The notes under the pieces: model-generated
The model's database searches: none
Told to the model about the DNA's origin: nothing
The model's input: only the letters and a program-made list of their open reading frames with translations
Translations under genes and position numbers: made by a program
Origin: Diphasiastrum complanatum
Lineage: Eukaryota; Streptophyta; Lycopodiopsida; Lycopodiales; Lycopodiaceae
Assembly: GCA_029204225.1 (NCBI GenBank)
Contig: CM055095.1
Coordinates: forward strand, 52,609,836 to 52,673,835
Reading direction: 5' to 3'
DNA length: 64,000 nucleotides
In this document: positions 63,926 to 64,000 of the stretch, piece after piece
Layout: each line of letters opens with the position of its first letter
Position numbering within the stretch: position 1 is the first letter of the stretch

Positions 63926-64000
63926 TAGGCCCTCTTTTTGCTCTTGGGAACCTTCGTAAGGGCACTTTTTTTTAGATCCAGCTCTCGCAGACTTCTCTGT
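63926..64000. other. Window end, repeat-related spacer
   Basis: It contains gaaccttcgtaag and tctcgcagactt, words of the type that recur in the non-coding parts of the Tat-like elements. Nothing else was seen. Confidence 0.4.

Overview
The window is repeat-rich nuclear DNA of a land plant. The evidence is spliced genes with GT-AG introns, plant Ty1/copia and Ty3/gypsy retrotransposons with tRNA-Met and tRNA-Asp primer binding sites, a plant-only DUF3511 gene, and very long (GA)n microsatellites. The species cannot be named from sequence alone. No bacterial features, CRISPR arrays, rRNA genes or convincing tRNA genes were seen.

Host genes occupy little of the window. At 333-5262 (+) there is an amino-acid/GABA permease of the AAAP (GAT1-like) family. 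Six exons join in frame with GT-AG introns; the seventh, C-terminal part is recognisable but broken by a frameshift in a T tract, so the locus may be decaying. At 51051-51344 (+) there is a small single-exon DUF3511 gene inside the only long stretch (about 48.8-53.5 kb) free of recognisable retroelements.

Everything else is layered LTR retrotransposon. From left to right: a lone chromovirus-type LTR (5778-6264); copia and gypsy pol debris (6265-9115); a 5'-truncated minus-strand Tat/Athila-like element with an accessory ORF after integrase (9165-13265); unassigned DNA with a possible LTR/PBS (13266-16778); a minus copia RT-RNase H fragment (16990-18150); a plus copia LTR-PBS-gag-protease (18151-20285) abutting a reversed copia integrase and LTR piece (20286-21057); and an internally deleted Tat-like element with gag, tRNA-Asp PBS and 5' LTR (21058-25706).

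Next comes a large plus-strand copia element (about 25751-40430). It is split by a complete chromovirus with TSD catat (27028-32435), whose gag-RT-RNase H block faces the wrong way, and by a chimeric insertion bounded by tatca (35742-38406). Then follow two more minus Tat-like 5' ends with LTRs (40431-45825); a copia fragment with a long open integrase frame inside duplicated chromovirus integrase (45838-48830); a minus copia pol (53525-55467) abutting an LTR; a complete copia element with TSD ctaat and closely similar LTRs (55809-61887); and the 3' end of another Tat-like element with the same accessory ORF (61893-63200), ending in a 250-bp CT tract and 152-bp tandem repeats.

No element seen has a fully intact coding set. 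The boundaries of LTRs and target duplications give a relative order of insertion.
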